Below, one piece after another: positions 44,038-55,381 of a stretch of 64,000 bases of DNA. The translations under genes and the position numbers were made by a program. The DNA is from Aspidapion aeneum (lineage: Eukaryota; Arthropoda; Insecta; Coleoptera; Brentidae), in assembly GCA_963576565.1 (NCBI GenBank), contig OY755040.1:83408821-83472820 (forward strand). The letters are read 5' to 3'. How positions within the stretch are numbered: position 1 is the stretch's first letter; each line of letters begins with the position of its first letter. The notes under the pieces were generated by a model, which was not told the DNA's origin, did not search any database, and saw only the letters and a program-made list of their open reading frames with translations.

Positions 44038-46330
44038 AATTACTACTACTATGTCGGTTTAGAACGCTTTTCTACGTTGTCCGACGCCTATTCTCCACCT
44101 CCTTCGATCCTGACAATCATCCTCTGTCAGATTCTTTTGACTCATTGATCTTTGGATTGACTGTTGCCATTCTAGTTTAGGACGCCCTCTTTTTCTGTGC
44201 CCTATTAGTTGCCATTCTAGGACCTGCTTTGGTAATCTTTCGTCGTTCATCCGTACATGGCCGTACCATATCAGTCGCCTTTTAGTGATTTCATCCGTTA
44301 TGCTTCCCTCGATTCCCATTCTTTCTTTTATGATCTCATTTCTTATGTGATCTATCCTAGATATTCTCATTGATCTTCTTATTGCATCCATTTCGATACT
44401 TTCCATTTTTGTTTTGTATTTTTCTGTTACGCGACAAGTCTCTATTCCATACAACAGCGTGCTTTTGACCATTGTTTCATATATGTAAAATTTTACATTC
44501 TTTTTTTATCTCTCTGCTCCATAAAATACTGTTAAGACATCCAATAACTTTTTTGCTTTTACTATTCTTTTTTCCAAGTCTTTACAGTCTGTTCCTGTCT
44601 TATCAAATGTGACACCCAAGTATACATACTCATTGCATGGAGATATTGTTTGTCCATTTTCTAGTACTAACTCACTGGATTCGTTTCCAATACATAAGTA
44701 CTGTGTCTTGTCCACGTTCACTGTTAATCCCCACTTTTGGTATTCTTCTGTTAACTTTCTCATCATATACTCCATGTCTTCTTTATCATTAGCCACACTT
44801 ACTTGGTCGTCAGCAAACTGTAGTGTGTATATGGTAAATCGGTCGTTAAGTTGTATTCCCATGCCGTGCACTTTACGTTTCCAGCTTTTTAGAGCTACTG
44901 CGATATATATTTTAAAAAGAGTTGGTGAGATACAACATCCCTGTCTTAAGCCTTTTGTTACCAGGAATTCTTTTGAAAGTCGATTTCCAATTTTAATTTT
45001 AGATTTTGACCCTTTGTATAGTTCTTTTATCGCTTTTATGTATGTATGATTGATATTAGTTTGCTCTAAAACTGTCAATAATTTTTCTACTGGAACGGTA
45101 TCATATGCTTTTTGTAGGTCCACAAAGGTAACATGAGTCTCTATATTTCTGGCGCTCCTTTCTCAATTACTTGTTAAGGGCAAAAACATTATCACTACAA
45201 GATCTTCCTGCGCGAAACCCACTTTGCTCTTCTTCTTCTTGTTCATGAAAATCATTCTCTATTAGATCTCTAAGAATCCTACTGTACAATCTACTTAGAG
45301 TACTGGTTACTGAAATTCCTCTGTAATTGTTGCAATCCAGCTTGTTTCCTTTTTTATGTATTGAGGATATGAATGCAATTTTCCAATCATTAGGTACTGG
45401 ATGTCCGTTTATGCATTGATTGATAATATATGTGAGATTTTCGAGTAGTTTCTCTGATCCATATTTGAGCATTTCAGCATATATTCCACCAGGTCTTCTA
45501 GCTTTTCCGGATTTAAGCTTTTTAATACTATTCCTTATCATTTCTTTTTCGATGATTACTTCCTCTCCATGTACTTCTATGTCTCTCCTCGGAGAGGCTG
45601 CCAGGTATTCGGGTCTCGTCTCCTGTAGCAGTCCCTTGTAGTGTTCTGTCCATTGTTCTGGTTTGATTTTCTGGATGTTTACTTTTTCTTTTGTTGGGTT
45701 TTTTACTGTAGAAATGAATTTCCATACTTCAGAACTCTGCCTACCTCCTACGTGTGTGTTTATGTCGTGACACTTGCGCTCGAACATTTAATTTTTTTCT
45801 GTGCGTATCAAATTTCTTAGCTGTGTTCTGGTTTCCCTGTAGATTTCTAGGTCTCTTTGCTCCTTAGTACTGAGCAATTTCAAGTATGTGCGTTTTTTCT
45901 CTTTGACCATTTCCTGTATTTTGTCCGTCCACCACATCTTCCTGTTATTTCTATTATCTTGGTACCCAACAGCTTCGTTGCTTGCTCCCTTCAAGCTTTT
46001 TATTATGTTTGTATATCTCTCGTCAAATGAGTGATTTGTGTTTATTAATTTTTCATCTAATCGGTTCTGATACAATCTTTGAGTACTTTCGATTTCTAGA
46101 CTTCTAAAGTTGTACTTTTGTTTGTCTTCGATGTATTCTAGGTTTTCATTTTCTCTAATACTTTCGTCCTTATTTGTTTTTCTTAAAGGGAATAATATTT
46201 TTGCTTTTACCAGATGGTGGTCAGATCCACAGGTAACACCACGAAGTGCTCGCACATCATACCACTTTAATTGCGAGTTCTGTCCACCTATAGCATAATC
46301 AATAATTGATTTAAGATTCTTGTTGGCTGA
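44038..46330 (-). mobile_element. 5'-truncated non-LTR retrotransposon (RTE-like), minus strand
   Basis: Reads from 46330 down to a 3' end at 44038 with a TAGTAGTAGTAA tail, which is the reverse of ATTACTACTACTA. It carries the end of the endonuclease, the reverse transcriptase and a C-terminal region with RRLIWYGHVRM and HRKRGRPKLEWQQSI. Both edges interrupt the coding of the DUF7869-like gene, so this is an independent insertion. The RTE assignment comes from the C-terminal block and lack of ORF1. It could belong to another APE-type clade. Confidence 0.8.
44059..45123 (-). pseudogene. LINE reverse transcriptase, second half and C-terminus
   Basis: From 45123: MDLQKAYDTVPVEKL (motif A), VTKGLRQGCCISPTLFKIYI (motif B), YTLQFADDQVSVA (motif C with FADD), KWGLTVNVDKTQYL and EYVYLGVTFDKTGT (thumb). 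A frame break near 44500 precedes MVKSTLLYGIETCRVTEKYK and the C-terminal region YGHVRMNDERLPKQV and HRKRGRPKLEWQQSI, ending near 44060. Catalytic residues are intact in this part. The breaks at 45125 and 44500 disable it. Confidence 0.85.
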
Positions 46331-46354
46331 ATCCAGGTATATCGATGAATACAA
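45167..46354 (-). pseudogene. LINE endonuclease end and first half of reverse transcriptase
   Basis: From 46330: SIIDYAIGGQNSQLKWYDVR, GVTCGSDHHLVKAKI (the SDH block closing the endonuclease), then a linker with KMWWTDKIQEMVKEKK. A TAA at 45788 interrupts between EKN and MFERKC. Continuing: EVWKFISTVKN, NSIKKLKSGKARRPGGIYAE, NDWKIAFISSIHKKGNKLDC, NNYRGISVTSTLSRLYSRIL and EEEQSGFRAGRSCSDNVFAL. These are the fingers region of the reverse transcriptase. A deletion near 45130-45165 breaks the frame before motif A. The 5' half of the element, including the endonuclease N-terminus, is missing. Confidence 0.85.
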
Positions 46355-47250
46355 ATTTCATCACAAAAAACGTGATATTAAAGAACTCTGTAGATCTCGT
46401 GAGAACGTAGCCGCTTTAACATTTGACTTTATGCAGAATCTACCCCTGCCGCATATTCCTATACAGGAAATGTTTTACTTTAGGCAACTTTGGGTAAATC
46501 GTTTTGGCATTCAAAATCTTAAAACGGAGAAAAGTGTATTTTACGTCTACTATGAGGGTTTGGCAAATAAAGGGGCAAATGAAGTTTGCTCAATGATTCT
46601 TCATTATCTGGAAAACTTGTTGGATGATAATGTGGACGAAGTTTACCTTTTCTCAGACAACTGTCCAGGACAGAACAAAAACCACACCATGATCAGATTT
46701 CTTTTGGCTTTGACAGATACCAGTAAATATTCAAAAATAACACATTTTTTCCCAATAACATTCATATTTGCCGAATGACCAAGATTTAGGTGTTTTAAAA
46801 ACGAAAATTAAAAAGGTTGACCGGGTATATCTGCCAGATCAGTATTATTCCATGATGAGCGAAGCCAGCGAAAACTTTTCTGTATTTATGGTGTCAACTT
46901 CTCAGATTTTGGATTTCTCAAAATGGTGTGTGTACATGTCTTTTCAATACGATCAGAGAAAAAAAGGTGTGGTAACTACGAAAGATTTTATTGATGGTTT
47001 GACCAAACACACCTTCCAACTGTCCAGGAATAAATCTGCTCCTATATCTTTGCCAGTTTTACAGACTTACCCAAACGGAAATGTAACCCTAAACCCTAAG
47101 AAGATTGAGAATATTAAACGTGTTAAAAATAGCATACCTTCAGAATATATTCCCTTTTACGAACAAATATTTGATTGGCCCACTGGTGAACGGCTTGCTG
47201 ACAAAAACGCACATGTTGAATTCGACGAAGAATTTGATTATGTACCTTAA
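46331..47250 (+). pseudogene. Transposon gene, C-terminal part (DUF7869-like, RNase H-like signature)
   Basis: It resumes with RYIDEYKFHHKKRDIKEL, then VAALTFDFMQNLPLPHI, MFYFRQLWVNRFGIQNL, YYEGLANKGANEVCSMIL and VYLFSDNCPGQNKNHTMIRF. After a small deletion near 46755: YLPNDQDLGVLKTKIKKVD, VYLPDQYYSMMSEAS, SVFMVSTSQILDFSKW, then a tail ending DEEFDYVP and TAA at 47248. The two conserved aspartates (LTFDF and FSDNC) and Q-N-x-N are the features by which I recognise this family. They look like an RNase H-type active site, which would make the protein a transposase. That function is inferred. A possible polyadenylation signal AATAAA lies at 47274. Confidence 0.75.
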
Positions 47251-47457
47251 TCATTTCTGTTACTTTATCAGACAATAAAATGTAGGTTTCACTTTACATA
47301 TCGCTTTTTTTATTATTTTGAACTTAGCTCTAAAGAACAAAAATATGTTTAGTGCAAAAACCACATAAGTCGTTAATCTTTTTTTCAATATCTAAAAAAA
47401 ATTATAAATTTTTAAAACTTGATTTGTAAAAAAAAAATCTTGATTATCACAAAAAAT
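47251..47457. other. 3' side of the transposon gene with one subterminal repeat
   Basis: Noncoding. It contains AATAAA at 47274 and AAAAACCACATAAGTCG at 47355-47371, a variant of the end repeat of the transposon. The right TIR is separated from here by the (CAGA)n element. Confidence 0.5.
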
Positions 47458-48968
<1,511 letters not shown>

Positions 48969-49083
48969 AAGATTTGTATGTATATCAGTCATTAAAAAAG
49001 ATTGTATTAGAGTTATGAAGTTTTTCTTGATTCCTGAAAAGTTACATTTTTTGACTTGTGTGGTTTTTGAAATGATCGATTCA
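48969..49083. repeat. Right TIR of the 27-kb transposon and its flank
   Basis: The TIR proper is 49052-49083 (TGACTTGTGTGGTTTTTGA to CGATTCA). The short sequence before it is transposon noncoding DNA. Left and right TIRs differ at two positions in the 32-bp core. Confidence 0.75.
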
Positions 49084-50540
49084 AATTGTAAATAAAGTTA
49101 CAAGACCATTAATGGTGGATCCACAATTGATCTGGTGATCATAAATCAGCTTGACAATGTTAACTCAAGGGTGTGGCAGACCCCTCGAATTGCTAATCAC
49201 TTCTTTATAACACTAGATATCAATACTCTACGTAAATGCAAATATCCGCCTACCTATCTACAAAGAAGGGGAAAAATTGATTACAAGTTAATAAGAAATC
49301 ATTTAGGTCGGGTGGACTGGAGATACAATGTCATGGATATAAACGTGAAAACCGAAAGTTTTGTGAAAACCATTATTAATGTACTAAATGTGGTCGCTTC
49401 TCTAAAAACTGTAAAAATTAAGTCGCATTTTAAGCCGTGGTGGAATGATAGAGTGAAAGAAGCTGAGAGAATGAGGGATGAAAGATATAAGAGTCATAAG
49501 CTATTTCAAACAGAAGAAAGTCATCGTTTTTATAAAGAAAATAGAAATAAAGTTGTAAGTGTAATAAGACAAGAGAAAATACGTTATTTCGAGCAGAAGG
49601 TAGATCAGTGTAAGAGTGATCCTAAGACTATGTGGACCACATTAAAACAGTTATTTCCCAAAGATAAAAAATGTCATAAAATTCGAGAAATAGATTTTGA
49701 CGGTGACATAGAATCTGATGAGAATCTCTTGCCTGATAAACTTCATCACTTTTACATAAATAGTATTGATCAAATTGTAAATAATATTGATAAAACAGAC
49801 TGTAGCAATAAAGATACAAGATATACAACCAGTGCAATCCAGTTTTCTGATTTTAGGTTCATTGATAGTACTATTTTAAGAAATGCAGTTTTTTCGTTAA
49901 AAAATAAAGATAGTCCGGATGATGCAGATGTTCATTTCTTTAAAAATGTATACAACACTATCGAAACTCCATTATTAAACTTAGTAAATTCATCTTTGGA
50001 ACAAGGACCCTTTCCAGATTTATTAAAACTTTCTACGATTGTTCCTGTAGAAAAAAAAACAAATAATATTGAAGCAAAGAATTTACGACCAATTAATACT
50101 CTACTTGTCCTGGAAAAAATTTTAGAGAACGTTAAGTGTATACTCAGCTTTTAAACTACCTTGAACACTGCAATCTTATAACTGAAAAGCAATCAGGTTT
50201 TCGCAAGGGACACAGCTGCGAAACTGCAATTCAGTTTGTGCTAGATAGCTGGAAGATTGCATATGACAATAAAAAATGCATAATTGCTGTGTTCTTAGAC
50301 TTGCAAAGAGCATTTGAGACAATTGGTCGTAGGAAGCTTTTAAACAACTAGAAGACATAGGTCTATCAGGGAGAGTGGGAAATTGGTTCAAAAGTTATTT
50401 GAGTGATGGAAAACAGAAAGTCAAATTGAGTGGTAGAATATCTAAATCTGTAAATAATGAGTGTGGTGTGCCTCAAGGAAGCATGCTAGGACATCTGTTG
50501 TTTATTTTATATATAAATGATATTGTTAATGACTATAGTG
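49084..50540 (+). pseudogene. Plus-strand LINE ORF2, second segment (endonuclease end, reverse transcriptase start)
   Basis: Continues from 22072. GGSTIDLVIINQLDN and RIANHFFITLDI close the endonuclease. A K/R-rich linker (KPWWNDRVKEAERMRDERY) follows, then SLKNKDSPDDADVHFFKN, TIVPVEKKTNN, LRPINTLLVLEKILE, EKQSGFRKGHSCETAIQFV, IAVFLDLQRAFETIG (motif A) and NECGVPQGSMLG (motif B) up to LYINDIVNDYS. Frame changes occur near 50145 and 50350. It ends exactly at the TIR element starting at 50541. Motif C is missing. Confidence 0.85.
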
Positions 50541-52665
50541 CAATTCCACGCCAAGTCATCCAATTTACAAAAAAAGTGTTGCCGTGACATTTAATTTTTT
50601 TCTTTAATCATGCTTACTAAATGAAACAGCTTATGCTTAACCACTTTTGCACAATTTTAGATTTTTTAATCTAATTAGTCTGTTGTACACGCATTTGAAA
50701 AAACGGGCAAAATGGGAGAAAAAAATTATGCTTATAGTAAACAGCACCTAAAAAAATTAACCTATAATTTTGAAAACATGCATAAAAGTAGTTTTCAAAA
50801 AATGTGATGTTTAGCAAAATCTTTTATACTGGCCAAATTAGAGCAATTTAGAGAATATCCAAAAAACGCAGAAATTTTCGAAGTTTTCATATTTTTTTGG
50901 GGTATAAATGTAATGTTTTCTTAAATTTTTCATACACTGTTGGAAAGCTATACTCAAGGACTATATCTTCCTTGTATAAAACATATTTAAAAAGTAGACG
51001 TTACCTTGGTGTTCCACTAAGAATGTCAAAAATGACCCTGTCTGTGATAATCAAGTAGGGTAAATTTTTCACTGTATCATATACTTTTAAAAACAAGAAT
51101 AAAAAATCTGGGTCTGTAATCCTTAAGGTCACTACACATTGTTTTGTTATTTTAATATTTTTAGTGATTTGTTATTTTAATATTTTTAGTGATTGCATCA
51201 CAAATTACAGGCGTGGATCTATGGGAGGATGCCCCCCCCCCAAATCTGAAACTTTACTCAGTTTTGACACATAGAATACGCCTCCTGGTCACTATGCAAA
51301 ATAGTTTTGTGAAGTATTTATTATGATATTTTCCCTCAAAATAAAGTTTCTAGATCCGCCCCTGCAAATTAAGGTTTATCAGAAGGTAAAGTTTATTTAT
51401 ATGAGCACTGTTCAATAAATTATGATCTAAACTCTCTTCATAAGGTCACTACACAATTTTTTTTAGATTATTTACTTTTTTAGTAGTTACCTACTGTCAT
51501 ATTGAAAAAATCGGAAAAGAAGTTGAGTTCTATAATTTCAGAAACCAAACAAATTTTTTTTCTGAGCTTGAAGTAAATTTGGCATCTATAGTTAAATCAT
51601 CCAGAGGAGTGAAAGAATGGTGTCCAGTTGTTGTTTGTTTGAGATTTTAATGTAAAACAAATCATTTCACAGTACCTCCAAACGCATCACATGGGCTTTT
51701 ACCATGCGTTAGTTTTTTTAATGCCCAGTGGCGTATGCAGACATTTTCCAAGGGGGCTTGAGTAAAAGCAAAGTCCTGGAAAACCATTTATTTCTTCTTT
51801 CAGAAAAATTCAATCTTTAGAAGTTATTTATTGGTTTTGGAAAGATTAGGCCTCCAACCCCCCTCCCTCCTGCATACGCCACTGTTAAACCTGAACCATT
51901 TCATTTACCAAAGAAACAAACTAATTAATTTCCGTGTCTCACCAAAAATGTATTCTTAAAACTAAAAAAAATTTCCGACAGTGTACGAAGATGGGACTTA
52001 AACCCACAAACTAGGATCTCACGCAAAACAGTATGTGGCTATAAATAAGATCCCCTAACGATGATTTTTATACATAATTTTTTTCCTTTTGCGACTCAAT
52101 AAAAAAATTTGATTTTTTACATGCTTTAACCAAATAGCTTAAAAGTTGATGTTAATATGACAGCCACAGATTTTTTATTTTACTTTTATTTAGACGATAC
52201 ATTATCAAGTAAAACAACGCACAAGCGAAGTTTTAATAGACAGAGAGACATGACAATTTTTTTAGTCAAAAGTTGCCAATTCTGAGGTTTTTGCGGTTTT
52301 TCCAATTTTAAAAAATTTAGTTTTCTAAAAGAAATAGACTTAGAAAATTTTCTTTTGCCTTGTATGATAGTCAAGTCACTGAGCTTTAATGTGCGTATAG
52401 ACTTTTTTTGTTGGACCATATTCCGCACCGGTGTAAATAATTAAAAATCGAGAAAACCATAAAATTTACTATTTTTTTAAAACTATTTTTGCCATGTCAA
52501 AAAAGAGAGGTTAATTTTTTTTTCTATATAGGATTATCCAACCAATATTAAAGATTTCTTCCGTCAAATTTGTTTTTAAATAAGATTTAATACAATAGAA
52601 ATAAAAAAAAATAAGGCCACAACTGATTTTCTTCTTTTTTTTACTTTTAAAGTGGCTTTTAGTTT
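50541..52665 (-). mobile_element. ~2-kb TIR element family, copy 1, one end truncated
   Basis: Starts CAATTCCACGCCAAGTCATC at 50541 and matches, as an inverted copy, most of 60215-62181. Landmarks include TTGCCGTGACATTT, GGCGTGGATCTA, CAGTGGCGTATGCAGACA, GGACACCATTCTTTCACTCC (inverted) and ACACCGGTGCGGAATATGG. The other end (about 145 bases) is lost at 52665, and LINE sequence starts there. No transposase-like frame is found. The family is unassigned. Confidence 0.8.
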
Positions 52666-53549
52666 TGCTATTAATCATCTGTCTAGGTGTTCTCATAGTT
52701 TGGCAAAATGGTTAAAATTGGTAGTTTATAACACTCTGGTATTAACACATTTTAACTATTGCTCTACAGATGAGAATAATCGCCTGCAAAAATGCAAAAC
52801 AGGGCAATGTTGATAATTTTGTCTTGCAATAGATATACCCCCATCTTTACAATGTTAAGACAATTACAATGGTTGCCTATTGTTAAATATTTAAGGTATA
52901 CAGTGTTAGTTTTTATTTATAAAATTAAGACTGCTCAAGCTCCAATATATTTTAGAAATAAATTGACACTTAACCATGAAGTTCACGGATATTTAACAAG
53001 ACAAACAAATAATTTTTATGTTTCACGTAGAAATAAAAAACTAGCCGCCGATTCAGTATTTTTAAGGGTCTAGATGATTTTGATAGATTGCCAAGTGACA
53101 TAAAAACTTGTTCCTCCCTACAAAGCTTTAAAAAACAATTAAACATTTTATTACTTATTTTTGTTTGTCTTAACGATCTATCAAGCAACGGTGTTAATTT
53201 AAATTTAGATTTATTGAGTGAAATTTTTAATTTGATTAATCAGTTTTTAAAATTGCTTAAGTAAATTATAACTTTTAACTTTTTAAAATTTCGTGGCTGC
53301 CTGATTGTTTGTGTTTTATGTATGATTTTAAATCTAGTCTCTATTTTAACCAACTTCTATTTTAAGCAGATTGATGTTTCCTAATTTTTAATTTTTAGTG
53401 TTTTCATGTAATAATAATACCTAATTTTAATTTGCTTTATTTGTTGTTATAATACCTATTTTTGCCTATTATGTTAAGATTTACTTTTCTATGATTATTT
53501 GACATTTATGGACTTGTTTTGTATTAGCTTTTTTTTGCTAAATAAACGG

Positions 53550-53553
<4 letters not shown>
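52666..53553 (+). pseudogene. Plus-strand LINE ORF2, third segment (C-terminus) and 3' end
   Basis: The frame resumes with VYNTLVLTHFNYCST, NRLQKMQNRAMLIIL, LQWLPIVKYLRYTVLVFIYK and HEVHGYLTRQTNNFYV, which is the usual post-thumb region of Jockey-like LINEs. Frame breaks follow after 53073. The element ends near 53553 with TAAATAAACGGATTATATAT, an AT-rich tail. Compared with relatives, the region with motif C and the thumb (about 100-150 residues) is missing, so the insertion of copy 1 was accompanied by a deletion. Confidence 0.8.

Positions 53554-53586
<33 letters not shown>
53554..53586. repeat. (AT)n at LINE tail
   Basis: About 16 AT units directly after the LINE 3' end. These probably grew from the tail. 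Confidence 0.9.
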
Positions 53587-53590
<4 letters not shown>

Positions 53591-53758
53591 AAACTAAAAT
53601 AAGGACCACGCCCTAGTTCCCTTATGGGGGGTCGCGGGGAGCTCAAATTTTCATTGAATACTTGCTTTAACCTTACGAATGTGCATGCTAATTTTCATTA
53701 CCACCACATTATTACAAGTGCGTGGTCCTAAAGAAAAACAAGCGTGGTCCTTATTTTA

Positions 53759-53862
53759 CACCCGGTTCCCACCTACGATTTTCTCGTGGGTTCATTGTTA
53801 TGACAGTCATGTGACGCGTGCGGGGGCACGCATGAGAAAGTTGTAGGTGGGAATCAGGTTTT
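53759..53862. mobile_element. ~100-bp palindromic MITE
   Basis: Inverted arms CCGGTTCCCACCTACGATTT and its partner ending TAGGTGGGAATCAGGTTT, with the inner arms TTCTCGTG and CATGAGAA. Arms about 28 bp, several mismatches. Noncoding. Confidence 0.7.
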
Positions 53863-53886
53863 ACTGACCACACCCTAGCTCCCTTA

Positions 53887-54046
53887 GGGCCTGTCCTTAA
53901 ATTACGTAACGCTCTAGGGGGGGAGGGGGGATTTGGCCTTGCGTTACACTCATTGTTTTTTTAATGTGTTTTTTCGTGAAAATGCGTTACGAGGGGGGTT
54001 CAAAAATCCTGAGTTTTTGCGTTACGTAATTTAAGGACGTTACCTT
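53887..54046. mobile_element. ~150-bp MITE with TIR GTCCTTAAATTACGTAACGC
   Basis: The 20-bp TIRs at 53893-53912 and 54019-54038 are perfect inverted copies. The central part has G- and T-rich runs and a further GCGTTAC pair (53940, 53984). It splits a satellite unit. The TIR ending in ACGTAACGC is familiar from insect genomes. Confidence 0.85.
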
Positions 54047-54597
54047 ATGAAAGGGCGTAGGGGACTAAAATTTTCACTGAATGGTTACATTGAAGACACG
54101 AACGTGTATGCCAGATTTCATTTTAACCCCATTGTTAGAAGTGTCTGGTCCTTCAGAAAAACTATGGTCAATGCAATTTTTTTGCCCTAGCTCCCTTATA
54201 AGGGGGAGTGGAGGGTTAAAATTTTCACCGAATGGTCGTAATAACTTCACGAACTGTATACCAAATTTCATTACAACCACAATATTAGAAGTGCCTGGTC
54301 CTTCAGAAAAACTATGGTCAATTCGATTTTTTTGCCCTAGCTTCTTTATGGGGGACCGCGGGGGGCTAAAATTTTCGCCACACCCGCGGCTTTCTTCTTA
54401 GGGACGGCAGAACTGTGTAACCAAAAAGTAATATTATATTAGTTTAACTACAAAAACTTCCCGAGACCCCTAGAAATGTTTTAAAAAACGAAGCTTTTAG
54501 GGGAAACATGTATAAAATACTTTATTTTAGACAATAATTATTTATTTCTATATTGACAACTCTTATTGAATGAACCCTATAGTTAAAAGCAATTTAC

Positions 54598-54762
54598 CTG
54601 ATGCGCTCTTCTGCCCATCAATTCGTGAATAGCCAGAACGACTTCTGATAGTTCCCCCCTGCTTATGCATCCATCACCGTTAATATCGTACAGTTTAAAG
54701 GTCCACCTTAGCCTCTCGTATACGCTGCCTCTCAACAATGTGGAAAGGGTTATTAGTAAGTC
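54598..54762 (-). CDS. Host gene exon: EF-hand calcium-binding protein (KChIP / neuronal calcium sensor-like)
   Basis: An internal 165-bp exon of exactly 55 codons. The minus strand has a polypyrimidine-poor but valid acceptor (...TTTTAG) before GACTTACT and a donor after CATCAG (GTAAAT). The protein is DLLITLSTLLRGSVYERLRW, TFKLYDINGDGCISRGEL and SEVVLAIHELMGRRAHQ. It contains one canonical EF-hand loop, DINGDGCISRGE (Asp 1, Asn 3, Asp 5, Glu 12), preceded by LRGSVYERLRWTFKLYD, which is the diagnostic segment of Kv-channel-interacting proteins and relatives such as frequenin/NCS. Such proteins bind Ca2+ and modulate membrane channels or kinases in neurons. Neighbouring exons are not visible, so flanking DNA is likely intron. 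The choice among family members is not certain. Confidence 0.85.
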
Positions 54763-55381
54763 CTAAAATTAAATCTTCAATGAAGTTGAGTAAAAAATCA
54801 GCTGGAGGTCACCTGGCACTGGGATATAAAAGTAAGCTAAGTTAAAATTTATCTTAATCTAACACTTAAGTGGAAGCATAGTGACTTGTGTAGTGTCCTA
54901 TTCATCTTATATATTATGTTTTTATTGTCAGTTGACTTATGCTTTTGAAGTTTGTTCCTTTAGTTAGTTTTGATTAATTACGTTTTTATCTAACCTAAAT
55001 GACGCATCTTTCTTTACTTATTTAAATGATATTAAAATTTGTATATCTCCTGCAAAACGATTCCATATTCAAGGTCCTGTCAAGTTCTTTTTGGGCCCGA
55101 AAAGTAGTTAGAACCTACCAAGCACGGATCTGGTTCAAGATCTAGAGGGGGTTAATGGTCGCGGGAAACTATTTGTGCACTCATTTTTTTGTCTAGGGGG
55201 GGGCGGCTAATTACCACGTTACCCCCTCAAATCTGCGCTTGGGACCTGCGAAGTACAGCTTCTGCAGGATTGGTTCACCCCTTGGAAATACCCATTGAAA
55301 TTTTTTGTAGAAAATATGGAGCTTGTCAGGGATAATAAAGAGCTTGATGAGTTGGAATTTATAATCAATGGCATACCGTTT
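54763..55381. other. Probable intron of the EF-hand gene, no further feature
   Basis: AT-rich sequence without recognisable exons or elements. A GGGGG-rich stretch near 55145 and 55195 (CTAGAGGGGGTTAATGG, GGGGGGGGCGG) may be part of an old repeat. Confidence 0.5.

Larger units (their letters stand above)
53590..54400 (+). repeat. Satellite-like array of ~150-bp units interrupted by two MITEs
   Basis: Units share the order CCCTAGYTCCCTTATGGGGG, CTAAAATTTTCACYGAATGG, a TTCATT-AACC-CA segment, AGAAGTG-CTGGTCCTTCAGA and AAACTATGGTCAAT. Units begin near 53605, 53872, 54185 and 54340. The second unit is split by the palindromic element at 53887-54046. No coding. The open frame 54081-54401 is a by-product of the repeats. 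Confidence 0.75.

Noticed and set aside
44609..45049. 146-codon plus-strand frame opposite the LINE reverse transcriptase
   Set aside because: It is the antisense shadow of the minus-strand reverse transcriptase, whose motifs are unmistakable.
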